NCBI GenBank assembly: GCA_036346405.1
Contig: CM070561.1
Span: 22,786,215-22,850,214 of the forward strand
DNA from: Phyllostachys edulis
Taxonomy: Eukaryota; Streptophyta; Magnoliopsida; Poales; Poaceae
Reading direction: 5' to 3'
DNA length: 64,000 bases
Shown: positions 21,088 to 30,320 of the stretch, in pieces
Layout: each line of letters begins with the position of its first letter
Position numbering within the stretch: position 1 is the first letter of the stretch
The notes under the pieces: generated by a model
What the model was told of the DNA's origin: nothing
What the model saw: only the letters and a program-made list of their open reading frames with translations
Databases searched by the model: none
Position numbers and translations under genes: made by a program

Positions 21088-23417
21088 TCAAGGAACAGAA
21101 AAACGATGTGTCTCAATACTGGGGTTAGTTAAAAGTGACTTAGGAACCCAGTACTGAGACACAAGTCTGCGAGTAGTATGCAAAGTAGAAGTGCTATCCT
21201 TGATTTTATTTGCAGTTCTATTATAAGCAATGGTAACATGAACATGAGATGCATCGTGTCTAGGAACATGGTGATGGGCATGTGCAACAAATCCTAGACC
21301 ATGTTTCTTCTTTTCTATGTGACCATGTCTTATAAAAGCTCTAGGTTGATTAGATGAAATTCTAGCAATATGTTTCTTAGCGTTCTTCAACATACGCCAA
21401 CAGAACTCAACCAAATGTTCACTCTTCTTGTAATAGGTGCAATGGTATTTAGTACCACTAGGAGAAGCACCTTTTGTCTCAAAAGACGGTTGGACAAAAC
21501 CTGCAGATTTAAAAATTGTTTTTGTAGGTTGGGTTGTGAATTCAACTAAGTCATTTTTCAAGACCTGAATGACATTAGACTTTGATTTGTCCATGGTAGA
21601 GTTGTATCATAACCCTTAATTCTTATAAGGAGTTTTAGATGTGTCCAGAATCATGTTTAATTGTTTCTTACCTTTAGAGAATTTCTCTAATGTGTCCTTA
21701 AGGTAAACATTCTCTTTTCCAACATTAACACATGACTCACAATTCTTGGCCTTAATGGCTCTAGCATGTTTCTCCTTAAGAAAAGCAACTTCAAGCTTAT
21801 AGGCAGCACATGAAGCACATGGCATAGATTCGATTGTGTCCTTAAGCTTGGAATATATAGCTCTAACTGCTTCTAAAATATCCTTAACTTCATGTTCACG
21901 TTCTACGCAGAAAGAGCAAAAGCTAGATTTAACATTACAAGAAGCATCCAACTTGCTAGACTCTAAGCACTTTTCATAGGGAGCAGATTTGACATCAATT
22001 AGATCTGTTCTAGCATTTTCAAGTTGATGCAAAGCAATATCATGAGCAGATTGCAGTTTAGCAAATTCAGAATGTAAGGCATGGCAAAATGAACATTCAT
22101 CAGATTCAAGAGTCTTAGTATTAGCAAGTTCTAATGTCAAATTGTCTACTTGTGACTCTAAGTCCTTGTTCCTAGCCATGATAAACTCTAATGCCTTATC
22201 CTGACTCATGAGTTGCTCAAACATGTTGTCGCATCTAGCAAAAAGAACATCATAGGAGAGAGGTACTCCATCGTTGTCATCGGCGTCGACGGAGTCAGCC
22301 ATGAAGCACATGCCGGTGAAGTCCTTGGCCTTCCCTTTCTTGTCTTGAGGGAGCTCCTCCTCCTCCTTGTCCTCCTCGCTCCTAGAGTCCACATCGCTCA
22401 TGGATTGCTCTCCAAAAGCGGCAAGGACCCGGTGAGCAGCCTTCATGAGCTTGGTAGTATCATACTTGGGCTTGCCCCCTTTAGGCTTCTTCCAGACAGG
22501 CTTCTCATCCTTGCGGTTGCCCTTACCTTTCAGCTTGGGGCAGTTTGCCTGGATGTGATATAGCTCTCCACACTCATAGCACGTCACAAGGCCACCTCTC
22601 TTCTTGTTTCTAACATTGTTATATGCCCATGTGACTTTCTTGGCTAAAAGAGCTAAATCAGCCTCAGGAAGACTCTCAAACTCTTCTTCTTGAATAGCAG
22701 ATAAACATACAAGAGAAAATCCAAAAGAAAACTCAGAAGAACTATCAAGAGTTCTTTTCAAAGGATCAGCTACTAAAGCCATGTTATCCTTCTTTGGAAA
22801 ACTATTTCTCTTGATCTCATGAGGCTTGAGCTTGCTATAAAGCAACTCTAAAGTGAGAGTAGAGATATTGACATTCTCCTTAATAGCAGTAGCCTTCATC
22901 TCCCACTCCTTGGTGTTGATTGCAGCCAAGAGGTGGGTGGCATTCTCAGATTGAGAGTACTCAATGTCAACAGCTCTCATCTGATTGATCACCTTGTTGA
23001 AGCGCGTAAAAACGTCATCGATACTCTCACTAGGACGCATCTCGAATTTGTTGTACTCTCACTTGTAGACCGTCTGGCGCACTTACTTGATCTGGGATGA
23101 TCCCTCATGGTAAGTTTCGAGGGTGTGCCTGATCTCATGTGCGGTCTCAAGGTTGCAAATCCTATCGTACTCCTGTCTACCAAGCCCAGCATATAGGAGG
23201 TTCTTAGCCTTATAGTTGTTTGTTAAAAGGGCTGCTAAAGCCGGCGAAGCAACCACAGGCAAAACGAGTGGAGCTCGAACAACCTCCCATTCAGCTTGTC
23301 CTTCGCTCTGAAAGAAGACTCGCATGTGATTCTTCCAATAGGCATAGTCATGCGATTCTTCCAATAGGCATAGTCAAGCCCATCGAAGACATGCGGCTTG
23401 GTCGAGTACTTATCCAT
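21088..23417 (-). pseudogene. SIRE gag (frameshifted)
   Basis: The only ATG fitting the family start is at 23417 ('MDKYSTKPHVFDGLDYAYW'). A 26-bp tandem duplication at 23325-23376 then shifts the frame. Further pieces cover the capsid region and a CCHC zinc knuckle 'CYECGELYHIQANC' (about 22590-22540). A Lys-rich stretch and a long helical, Cys-containing coiled-coil region follow, down to the stop at 21616. A last piece (21594-21088) has a second, degenerate knuckle ('YHCTYYKKSEHLVEFCW') before protease. At least three frame changes are needed, so no full Gag can be made. Confidence 0.85.
23325..23376 (-). repeat. 26-bp tandem duplication in SIRE gag
   Basis: 23325-23350 and 23351-23376 differ at one base. 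The unit encodes 'DYAYWKN' and, because 26 is not a multiple of three, it breaks the gag frame right after its start. Confidence 0.95.
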
Positions 23418-23460
23418 CGCCAAGTTCAGTGACCGGTTAAGATCAAGATTGAACTAATCG

Positions 23461-23473
23461 GGCTCTGATAACA
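23461..23473 (-). other. Primer-binding site of SIRE element
   Basis: The minus strand reads TGTTATCAGAGCC, one mismatch from the initiator-Met-tRNA complement, two bases inside the 5' LTR. Confidence 0.85.
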
Positions 23474-23475
23474 CT

Positions 23476-25391
23476 TGTTGGACCGAAAAGGCGACTAGAG
23501 GGGGAGGGGGGTGAATAGGAGCACTATCTATTTTTCGTTTTGATCGGATTCAAACATGATATTGACTACAATAGCTATGAGAACTATGAAGATCAATATA
23601 TATAAGCATAGCGGAAGACATGTACTAGATCCCCTTCAAACCCCCAAAATAAACGACAAAAAACAAAAAAAATGTACTGATGAAAAGTACCGGTTGTGCC
23701 AAATGAACAGTGCCAGTCGTACCGGAAATCGGAACAACTAGATAAACAGTGCCGGTTGTACCGTAGTGAACAGTAAAAACAGGCGAATGAATAGTAAACA
23801 GCCTGAAAACGAAATCAAAAATTAACGTAACTTTTGATCTGTAACTCCAAACTTCACGAAACTTGAAACACACCTTCCTAAGGATGTCAAGAACCTATTC
23901 CATGCAACGATCGTGAAGATCCTTGCCAATGTTCTGACCTTTTTCCGTTCGAACGAAGGTTGCTCCAAAAACCGAGTCAAAACCAAAATACGATCCAAAC
24001 ACTTGCTCGTGGGTGATTGATGATCAAGCTGATCCTAGATGTATTCCCACATATCACAGCAAGCTAGATCAAGAGAAGAAACCAAGAGAAAACTTGTGAA
24101 TCAAAGAAAGACTCAAAATCATCAAATAGAGAGAAGGAAAGCAAAGAGACACATCTTTGAGCAATCTTTGTTTGGATTGATTTGATATGGTATTGGTTTA
24201 CAGTCACTCCATCAATGGAGGACAAAGACTCAATACGTGAGCACGAAATTAAATCCAACTCTCTAGAACCCTAACCTCCAACTATCTTGTCCCTAAGCAC
24301 AAAAGCAAAATTAGGGTTTTCAATAATGAAAGGGTTAATCGGGTGCAACCACCACCCTTCTCTATTTATAGTGGAGGCTTAGACCTTCTAGAAGATTGAA
24401 CCCTAATGGGCTCCCGTTAAGGGCCCACACACAAACGGGTCATACACGCACGTATTTTAAAGCGCCGTCTTCATCTCCTCTTGATCTAATCCGCTTCTCC
24501 TTGCGCCATCTTGCGCCGCGGGTTGGCAAAAGGTCACCAAGGCGGTATTTAGGTAAAATTACCAAAATACCCCTTCTCGATCTTTTTCGAAGACCGAGTC
24601 CAAACTGCGTGAAGCACTTCCATGCTTCGCCACGTGTAGGTTGATCCAGCGGCTCTCATCATGTCGACAAGTCTCTCCCATACAGCTCCCACTGAAACCA
24701 CCATGGCACTTGCACCGACCCCCACGCCGCTTGATCCAACCCGTCGCACCGAACTGCCCGTTCGGTCACCTTTGTCCCTTTTGCACCATGCTTGACGCCA
24801 TTGACCTCACCCGGCATCCCCGATCATTCTAGACCTCAGCTCTCTAAGCTTAGTCCCGATCATCCTCGTCGTTGACCGTCATTAACGTCCAAACAACCTG
24901 CACAACAATAGACAAAGAAATCGATTCCGGGAACAAGTTCTTCACAACTTGACCCACGTTAGTCAAAACATGCATCATGCAACACATATGCCATGAAACC
25001 CATGAACTTGACCTAACCCAAAAACCATTCTCCAAGTTTACCGAAACTTAGAAACAGAATCGGTACTACCGCCCGATAAGGGCCGGTACTACCGCACCAC
25101 GGTCGTACCGCGCATATACCTACGGTCGTACCGCTTCTTAAGGAAATCCAAAACTCCACAAAAACATCCTCTCTGGAAATTCCATACCACTACTCAAACG
25201 GTCACACCGTGATGCGGTACTATCGCCCTCTACAAGCCGGTACTACCGCACTGCGGTCGTACCGTGACTTACACGCCGGTATGACCGATTATCCTGACAC
25301 TTGCTGAAAACGCTGTTTCGACAAACCGTTAAAGACATTGCCAATTGTAACATCATCCTAAGATCATGCACATATCCCCATGATATCCACA
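23476..25391 (-). repeat. 5' LTR of SIRE element
   Basis: About 1916 bp, plus-strand limits TGTTGGACCG...ATCCACA. Collinear with 10383-12297; includes the TATA box at 24361-24370 and the same cluster of GGTACTACCG / GGTCGTACCGC words at about 25060-25290. Confidence 0.93.
24361..24370 (-). promoter_or_regulatory. TATA box in SIRE 5' LTR
   Basis: The minus strand reads TATAAATAGA, conserved with the other LTR, and would drive element transcription toward lower coordinates. Confidence 0.65.
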
Positions 25392-25396
25392 GGCTC
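25392..25396. repeat. Right target-site duplication of SIRE element (GGCTC)
   Basis: Exact partner of 10378-10382. Confidence 0.93.
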
Positions 25397-25911
25397 TCAC
25401 TCACTTTTTGTGGAATCACACTCTTTTGCTCTCTCCCTATCTCACCCTCTACTTGTGCCTCTATCTTTTACATATTATCATTTGCAATTTGAGAAGGAGT
25501 TAATAGTCGAAGCACGATTTCTTTGTTGTTCCACATGAACTTGTATTGATTGGTCCTTCCATCATGAATCACGGCACGATCATATTGCCATGGCCTTCCT
25601 AGCAGTAGATGACACACATTCATGGACACCACATCGCATTCCATGGTGTCGCAATAAGATCCAATCTCAAACTCAACATCCACAGTGTATCCAACACTCA
25701 TTGACCCGTGCTCATGCAACCATTGGATCTGATATGGGTGTGGATGCTTCTTGTATCTCAGCCCAAGTTTTGTGCAAAGCTCTTTGCTAGCCAAATTGTG
25801 ACAACTTTCTCCATCAATGATTACTTTGCAAAATTTGCCATCCTTGCTAACTTGAGCTCTTGTTTGAAAAAAGGTTACAGCACTGTTCATGGTTGTATTT
25901 TGGTTGTACAC
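25397..25911 (-). pseudogene. gypsy protease region
   Basis: A chromovirus retropepsin-like domain: 'CKVIIDGESCHNLASKELCT' carries the active-site region, with D-G-E-S in place of the usual DSG/DTG-type triad, as is common in this lineage. It is followed by 'YTVDVEFEIGSYCDTMECDV' and 'CHLLLGRPWQYDRAVIHDGR'. The frame stops at about 25468, and the sequence runs on toward the SIRE insertion at 25391, continuing at 10377. Confidence 0.85.
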
Positions 25912-26516
25912 TTAGCACCGATGGAGTGCACACAAGTACAGGACCAACCCCAGGGTCACAATAGACCACCTCATTCGTCTCTTCCTCCTTTTCCTCACAA
26001 TGGGCATCACCATGCCTCTCCAAATCAGCTTCTTCGTCACTAGCTGAATCAAATTCCCCATTATCCATCATCAGCATTACCTTGTTATTTGGGCAATCCC
26101 TTTGCATATGACCACGACCAAGGCATTTGAAACATTGTATAGCACTACTCTTGGCTGTGGAGCCGACTGATGAAGTGCCACTAGCTGCTGGATATGAGGT
26201 ATTTTTGGCATTGGGAGTGTCCTCTACCTTCTTGCTAATTGATGGTCGAAGACATGAACCACCACTTGGAGTTGTGCTCTTGCCAACTGATGACTTGGAC
26301 ACAAATTTACCACCACTGGTTGGCGTACGGGCAGCAAAGGAAGATGATCTTGTAAATTTGGAGTCTTCTTGCAATTGCCTTTCGGCCTTTGTAGCTTGAT
26401 GCACTAACTCATAGAGATTGTTATAGGGCTGAAAATTGACAGTACGCTTCACATTGTGGTTCAAACCTGAGAGGAAGCGCGCCATGGTTTGTTCATCTTG
26501 CTCTTGAATCTTGGCA
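25912..26516 (-). pseudogene. gypsy gag, N-terminus missing
   Basis: Retrotrans_gag C-terminal block 'EQTMARFLSGLNHNVKRTVN' and 'LYELVHQATKAERQLQEDSK', a Ser/Thr-rich linker, then one CCHC knuckle 'CFKCLGRGHMQRDC'. It ends in an acidic segment ('DEEADLERHGDAHCEEKEEE') leading into protease in another frame. The reading upstream of about 26516 belongs to the copia 3' LTR, so the first ~200 residues of Gag and the whole 5' LTR are deleted. Confidence 0.85.
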
Positions 26517-27676
26517 TATGTATTGGTTGATGACCATGTTTCATGGATCATATATATGGAGATATCAAACCAATAATATGGACACAAGTTAGCGAACATG
26601 GGGTTGGATCGACCCACCATGAGACACTACGAGAACATTGTATTCTTATATGTCATTAGTTGGTCTCATTTACAATGAGTACGCTATATCCTTAGACTTG
26701 AGGTCGTCGCACGTACTCGAGATGTGTAGTGACTTACTTAGGGGTTACCAAACGCTACTCCGTAACTGGGTAGTTACAAAGGTAGCTTTCGGGTTTGTCA
26801 AGATACATACGTCAAGACATGGTCGATCAAGATGGGATTTGCCCCTCCATGCAACAGGAGAGATATCTTTAGGCCTCTCAAGTGATCGGATTCCAGAAAT
26901 GCATGGCCATGCTACTCGCGGTTAAAGAGTTAACCATAGTCGGGGAATTCGACTCACGTGATCGAGAAAGAGTGGTCGAGCTAACCAACAAGGATGGCAC
27001 GTACTTAGGTTGAGTTTGACTGATATCGCGAGGCAAAGGGAAATACATATGAGATTTGTTGAGGTTCGTCCGATGTGATCTTTGCGTATACTCGGGAGTC
27101 GGCATGTCCTGCTAGGGGCCACTACCGATTAGTGGACGAGTAGGAGTACTCGGGCCATATCCAAGTGTACGTGAACCTATAGGGTCGCACGCTTAAAGGG
27201 CCGGGACACATTTTGGATAGTGATTCGAATTCTTGTGGACCACGAGTTCCTAATGGGCCTGAAAGGTTGAGACCCATAATGGATGCCTATAAATAGAGGG
27301 GCGGTGGCATAGGATTAAGTGTGATTTTTGGAATTCCCAAAACCCTAGCTGCCACACCTCCCTCGCCCAAAACTACGCAGTCAGCGCTAGCACTCCTACG
27401 CGTGGTGTTTCTATCCTATACGTGTGGATACCTTGGAGGCATTGCTGCGAGGCTTCAACGCTAGGATGATCTGCAACCTGTGACGGTCACGAGGAGCACT
27501 TGGAGGAGGTGCGAAGCTAGTACGACTATAACCGCACCAACGCGCTACATCGACTCTTCTTCTGCTGCAAGTCTGCGCGTCTAGTGGTAATCTCGTGATC
27601 TATTACTAGCGGATGTTCCTTAGTTGCTCGGTAGATTTTTGAAATTGTGCTAGTGTAGCCTACCCGTGTTCCTTCA
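26516..27676 (+). repeat. 3' LTR of outer copia element, first ~217 bp missing
   Basis: Collinear with 2062-3106 of the 5' LTR, same strand, with TATAAATA at 27288-27295 and terminal CA at 27675-27676. It retains the ~110-bp block (about 27365-27475) absent from the 5' LTR. The left edge falls in the shared string ATATGT, which occurs in both the gypsy gag side and the LTR. Confidence 0.88.
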
Positions 27677-29089
27677 CCCCCCTGCGTAACTCGTGAACAC
27701 ATTCATGCCCCCACCCAAACCGTCGTCTCCCCACTTCTTCACATGCACACACCGAAATTCATCACCGTCTCTCTCCTTCCCGTCTCGGACCGTGACTCGC
27801 CACTTGCGCTCGTTCAGCATTCGTTTCGTGCCTCAGAGATCATGACCCCCTCTGGAACTTAGTCCGCGGGTTGCAACGATGGTGTGCATGAAAATGAGGG
27901 GATCTGACAGTGTAGGAGGTGGCGACGCGGGGAGGTACCGCCGGCAACAAGAGGAGGTAGTGGGGAGGTAACACCGGCGACAAGAGGAGGTATTGGGGAG
28001 GTAACACCGGCGACAAGAGGAGGTAGTGTGGAGGTAACGGCAGCGACAGGAAAAGGTAGCAGGGAGGGGAGGCGGCGTCAGGGATGAGAGAAGACACCCG
28101 GAGGGATGGGAGGATAGGAGATGGTGGTACCTTGGTGGAGAAGCGGCAGCGCTGGGGAAGGGAGAGGAGGCAACGACAGCGCACGAGGAAGAGGCGGAGA
28201 TGAAGGCGTTCTTCCCTCACCGCGCCGCCGTCTCAAGTTCACTGCACCGCGTCCCCTTCGTCCTAATCCTCTCCTGCGTCGAGCAAACATCACTGCCTCC
28301 TCCTCTCTTACCACCGTGACGCCGCCACCGCCTCCTCCCTCGGCCTCCCACCTCCTCGCCGCAATGTGCCTGGCATGGGCTGCAGAGACCAATAGTTGTG
28401 AGAATTGAATCGTGACTTGGGTTTAGGGTGGAATAAAGGTGGCCATCGACGCGTAGCCATTTTCCTTGTCAGCCAACAGTGGTTGAAAATGAGCAGCATA
28501 TCGAGGAGGGAAGTTGACATCAATTTCAACTTCCAAAGGTAAACAATCTATGAGTTCAATATTTTAATTTCCGAGTAGTAGTAGTAGTAGGTGATGCAAT
28601 ATGCGGAGTTAATGTTTTTGTTTATATGTGTGTGAAAGAAAACTAATATTTATTATGCGGTTTAGGATCCCGATTGCTGATATGCATCACTTTCTTTTAG
28701 ACTTCCGTTGTAACGCACCGACACACTACTATTACTTAAAAGAACTTGTTCGTGGTTGTGATTCAATCACAGCAAAACATTTTTCTTTCTATTATTGTTT
28801 TTTCAGGCCATGTACCAAACCTTGTATTCATGCACTTAATTGCTGGAGGTCATTTTGATAAAGTTGTATAGTTGTACCCTCTTCTCTTCTAATACTTTGC
28901 GGTACTCCTTTGATAATTGGGGGCACCGAAAGCAATTCTAATTCGAGAATTGAGATGCAACAAGAGGCGCTTGTTTCAATCTGTTTTGAGATGAAGATGA
29001 ACTTTTGCATGGCGAGTAACGATGATACCTGACATGTATTTGACTTGAACATTTTACATTGTACATAGTGTACAGCAGACTTCATATAG
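27677..29089. other. Intergenic, no confident gene
   Basis: GC-rich to about 28530, then AT-rich. The GC-rich part holds a 33-bp tandem repeat and low-complexity open frames on both strands; none has recognisable domains. A short (GTA)n tract is near 28577. Bases 27677-27850 continue the original target-site flank of the copia element. Confidence 0.5.
27929..28060. repeat. 33-bp tandem repeat, four units
   Basis: Units 27929-27961, 27962-27994, 27995-28027 and 28028-28060, the middle two nearly identical ('ggggaggtaacaccggcgac'). Because 33 is a multiple of three, an 11-residue repeat (PPHYLLLSPVL) appears on the minus strand. Confidence 0.9.
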
Positions 29090-29098
29090 CAGAAGTAT
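29090..29098. repeat. Left 9-bp target-site duplication of MULE (CAGAAGTAT)
   Basis: CAGAAGTAT directly before the left TIR, repeated exactly at 43033-43041. Nine bases is the hallmark duplication of Mutator transposons. Confidence 0.95.
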
Positions 29099-29264
29099 GA
29101 ATATTTTTTTTAAAAAATAATCTATTTTTTATTCAGAATTACAGAAATAATACCGCTTAATTTTTTTTACAGAAATAATCTCGTGTCGCCATACGGTTGG
29201 GCGACTCGTGCAAGTCGCCCAACCGCCGTGCGACAAATCTTTAAGTCGCTCAATGGAACGGCGA
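29099..29264 (+). repeat. MULE left terminal inverted repeat
   Basis: Matches the reverse complement of 42871-43032 with a few substitutions and small indels in the first 20 bases. Shared strings include 'acagaaataataccgcttaa' and 'ccgtgcgacaaatct'. Confidence 0.95.
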
Positions 29265-29431
29265 TTTAATGGTTCGAGGCATCGTCGCTTTATGGCATGG
29301 AGACTTGGAGAGAGTCGCCATACGGTCGAGCGAATAGGTTGCAGCTCAACCCAAGTTGCCCAACCGTATGGCGACTTGGGGCGGCTATAAAACCCACGCA
29401 CGGCCGAACAGTCGCCATTCGACCGAGCGAA
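29185..29431. repeat. Subterminal GTCGC...GCGAC palindromes
   Basis: Modules of 21 bp with form GTCGCN-N9-NGCGAC or one-base variants at 29185-29205, 29214-29234, 29245-29265, 29313-29333, about 29354-29374 and 29411-29431. The loop often contains CAACCG or its complement. They lie in and just inside the TIR and flank the TATA box, so they may be transposase-binding sites. Confidence 0.8.
29386..29392 (+). promoter_or_regulatory. TATA box for PMD gene within MULE left end
   Basis: TATAAAA, followed about 145 bp later by a splice donor (GTGAGT at 29537) and a purine-rich 5' leader. Promoters located in MULE ends are known from MuDR. Confidence 0.7.
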
Positions 29432-29536
29432 TCGAGCAGGAAAGAAAAAGAGGAGAAGGAGAGGGAAAAAAGAGGGGGGGAAGAAGAGGAGGAGGAGGAA
29501 AAAGAGGTTCTTCGCTTCACATCGACGACTCGGACG

Positions 29537-30318
29537 GTGAGTTTGTAGTATTATTTTGTACAAGTTTGTTTTTGAAACCATGGTAGGTTAGCAAGCAACT
29601 TCAGTGTAGTGACATATTGTTAGCAAATATTTAGAGATGGCATTATTAATTAGTAATCATGGTACGTTAGCGAGCAACATCGTGTGTAGTGACATATTGT
29701 TAGCAAATGTTTAGAGATAGCATGATTAATACAATTAGTTTAGAAGTTCGTATGAAGGAAAAATGAGTTGGTGAAAATAAATTTAGTTGTACTATTCCGC
29801 GTGCTACGCTAATTGTGTACGGGCTAGATAAATGATAACATGTTACTTTTCTATTATATAAACATGTCGATAACCCGTGTATTTACAAATGCTAGGTTAT
29901 AGAATGTTAAATACATGTATTTTTTTGTACAATAAAGAATTGAAAACATTTACTTCATAGTTTTGGTTGGATTAAGGAATCACAGATACATGGTTTCAAA
30001 CATGTAGGATTGTCAAACCTGTGAAATTTTGTTTTTTTTCCTAAAAGCTTTACCCATTATAAATATGCATAGTATCGATGATGTATTAAATATTTCACAA
30101 TCCATAGCAATCGGTACAGGCGTTAACGTAATATAGCCTTTCGTAGGAAACATTATGTCTTTACCACGTGAGTTTCATGAAATTGTATATGTATTACCAT
30201 TGTGTTGGAGCAAAGTGTTTAGGTGCCACTAAGAACATATCAAATATGATTTATTTGCCATTGGAATATAATTTAAATGCTTAAGTAATATGAATGCTTT
30301 TAATTTCTTAATTTGCAG
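29537..30318 (+). other. Predicted 5'-leader intron of PMD gene
   Basis: Donor GGACG|GTGAGT at 29537, AT-rich body, acceptor TTTGCAG ending at 30318, two bases before the ATG at 30321. The transposase gene has the same layout (donor 33891, acceptor 34016). No coding sequence inside. Confidence 0.65.
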
Positions 30319-30320
30319 GT

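Larger units (their letters stand above)
10383..25391 (-). mobile_element. SIRE/Maximus-type Ty1/copia retrotransposon inside the gypsy element
   Basis: Two ~1.9-kb LTRs (10383-12297 and 23476-25391) in direct repeat have plus-strand ends TGTTGGACC...ATCCACA and are flanked by GGCTC on both sides. A primer-binding site next to the right LTR (23461-23473) and a purine tract next to the left LTR show that the element runs on the minus strand. Gag, protease, integrase, RT and RNase H follow in copia order. The large LTRs, long Gag with coiled-coil, long 3' non-coding segment and the LTR end 'ggcgactagaggggg' fit the SIRE/Maximus lineage. A solo LTR of another family interrupts integrase. Gag and pol contain frameshifts and stops. 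Confidence 0.92.
8002..26516 (-). mobile_element. Ty3/gypsy chromovirus-like retrotransposon, split by a SIRE element and truncated at its 5' end
   Basis: Read on the minus strand: gag with a CCHC knuckle (to 25912), protease (25911-25397), then after the 15-kb SIRE insertion a protease/RT linker fused to integrase (10377-9620), integrase C-terminus (9619-8531), and an LTR ending at 8002. The two halves are exactly contiguous once the SIRE element and one copy of GGCTC are removed. The 5' LTR and the Gag N-terminus are missing at the junction with the copia 3' LTR near 26516. The RT/RNase H core is also absent. Integrase wording such as 'HPQTDGQTEVVNR' and 'HLRKEHFP' places it among chromoviruses; I cannot settle the clade. 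Confidence 0.85.
1844..27676 (+). mobile_element. Outer BARE/RIRE1-like Ty1/copia retrotransposon, split by nested insertions
   Basis: The 5' LTR begins TGTTGGAGATATGCCCTAGA, the characteristic start of BARE/Angela/RIRE1-type LTRs. It is followed directly by a methionine-tRNA primer-binding site and by gag, protease, integrase, reverse transcriptase and part of RNase H in copia order. At 8002 the sequence changes abruptly into a minus-strand gypsy LTR. The element resumes only at about 26516, inside its own 3' LTR, so the end of RNase H, the 3' untranslated region and the first ~217 bp of the 3' LTR are missing. The candidate duplication ACCCC (1839-1843 and 27676-27680) shares its A with the terminal CA of the 3' LTR, so it is supportive rather than decisive. 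The coding regions are full of stops. Confidence 0.85.

Noticed and set aside
29129..29586. Open frames across the MULE left end on both strands
   Set aside because: They read through the TIR palindromes and a GA-rich leader; no conserved protein pattern.
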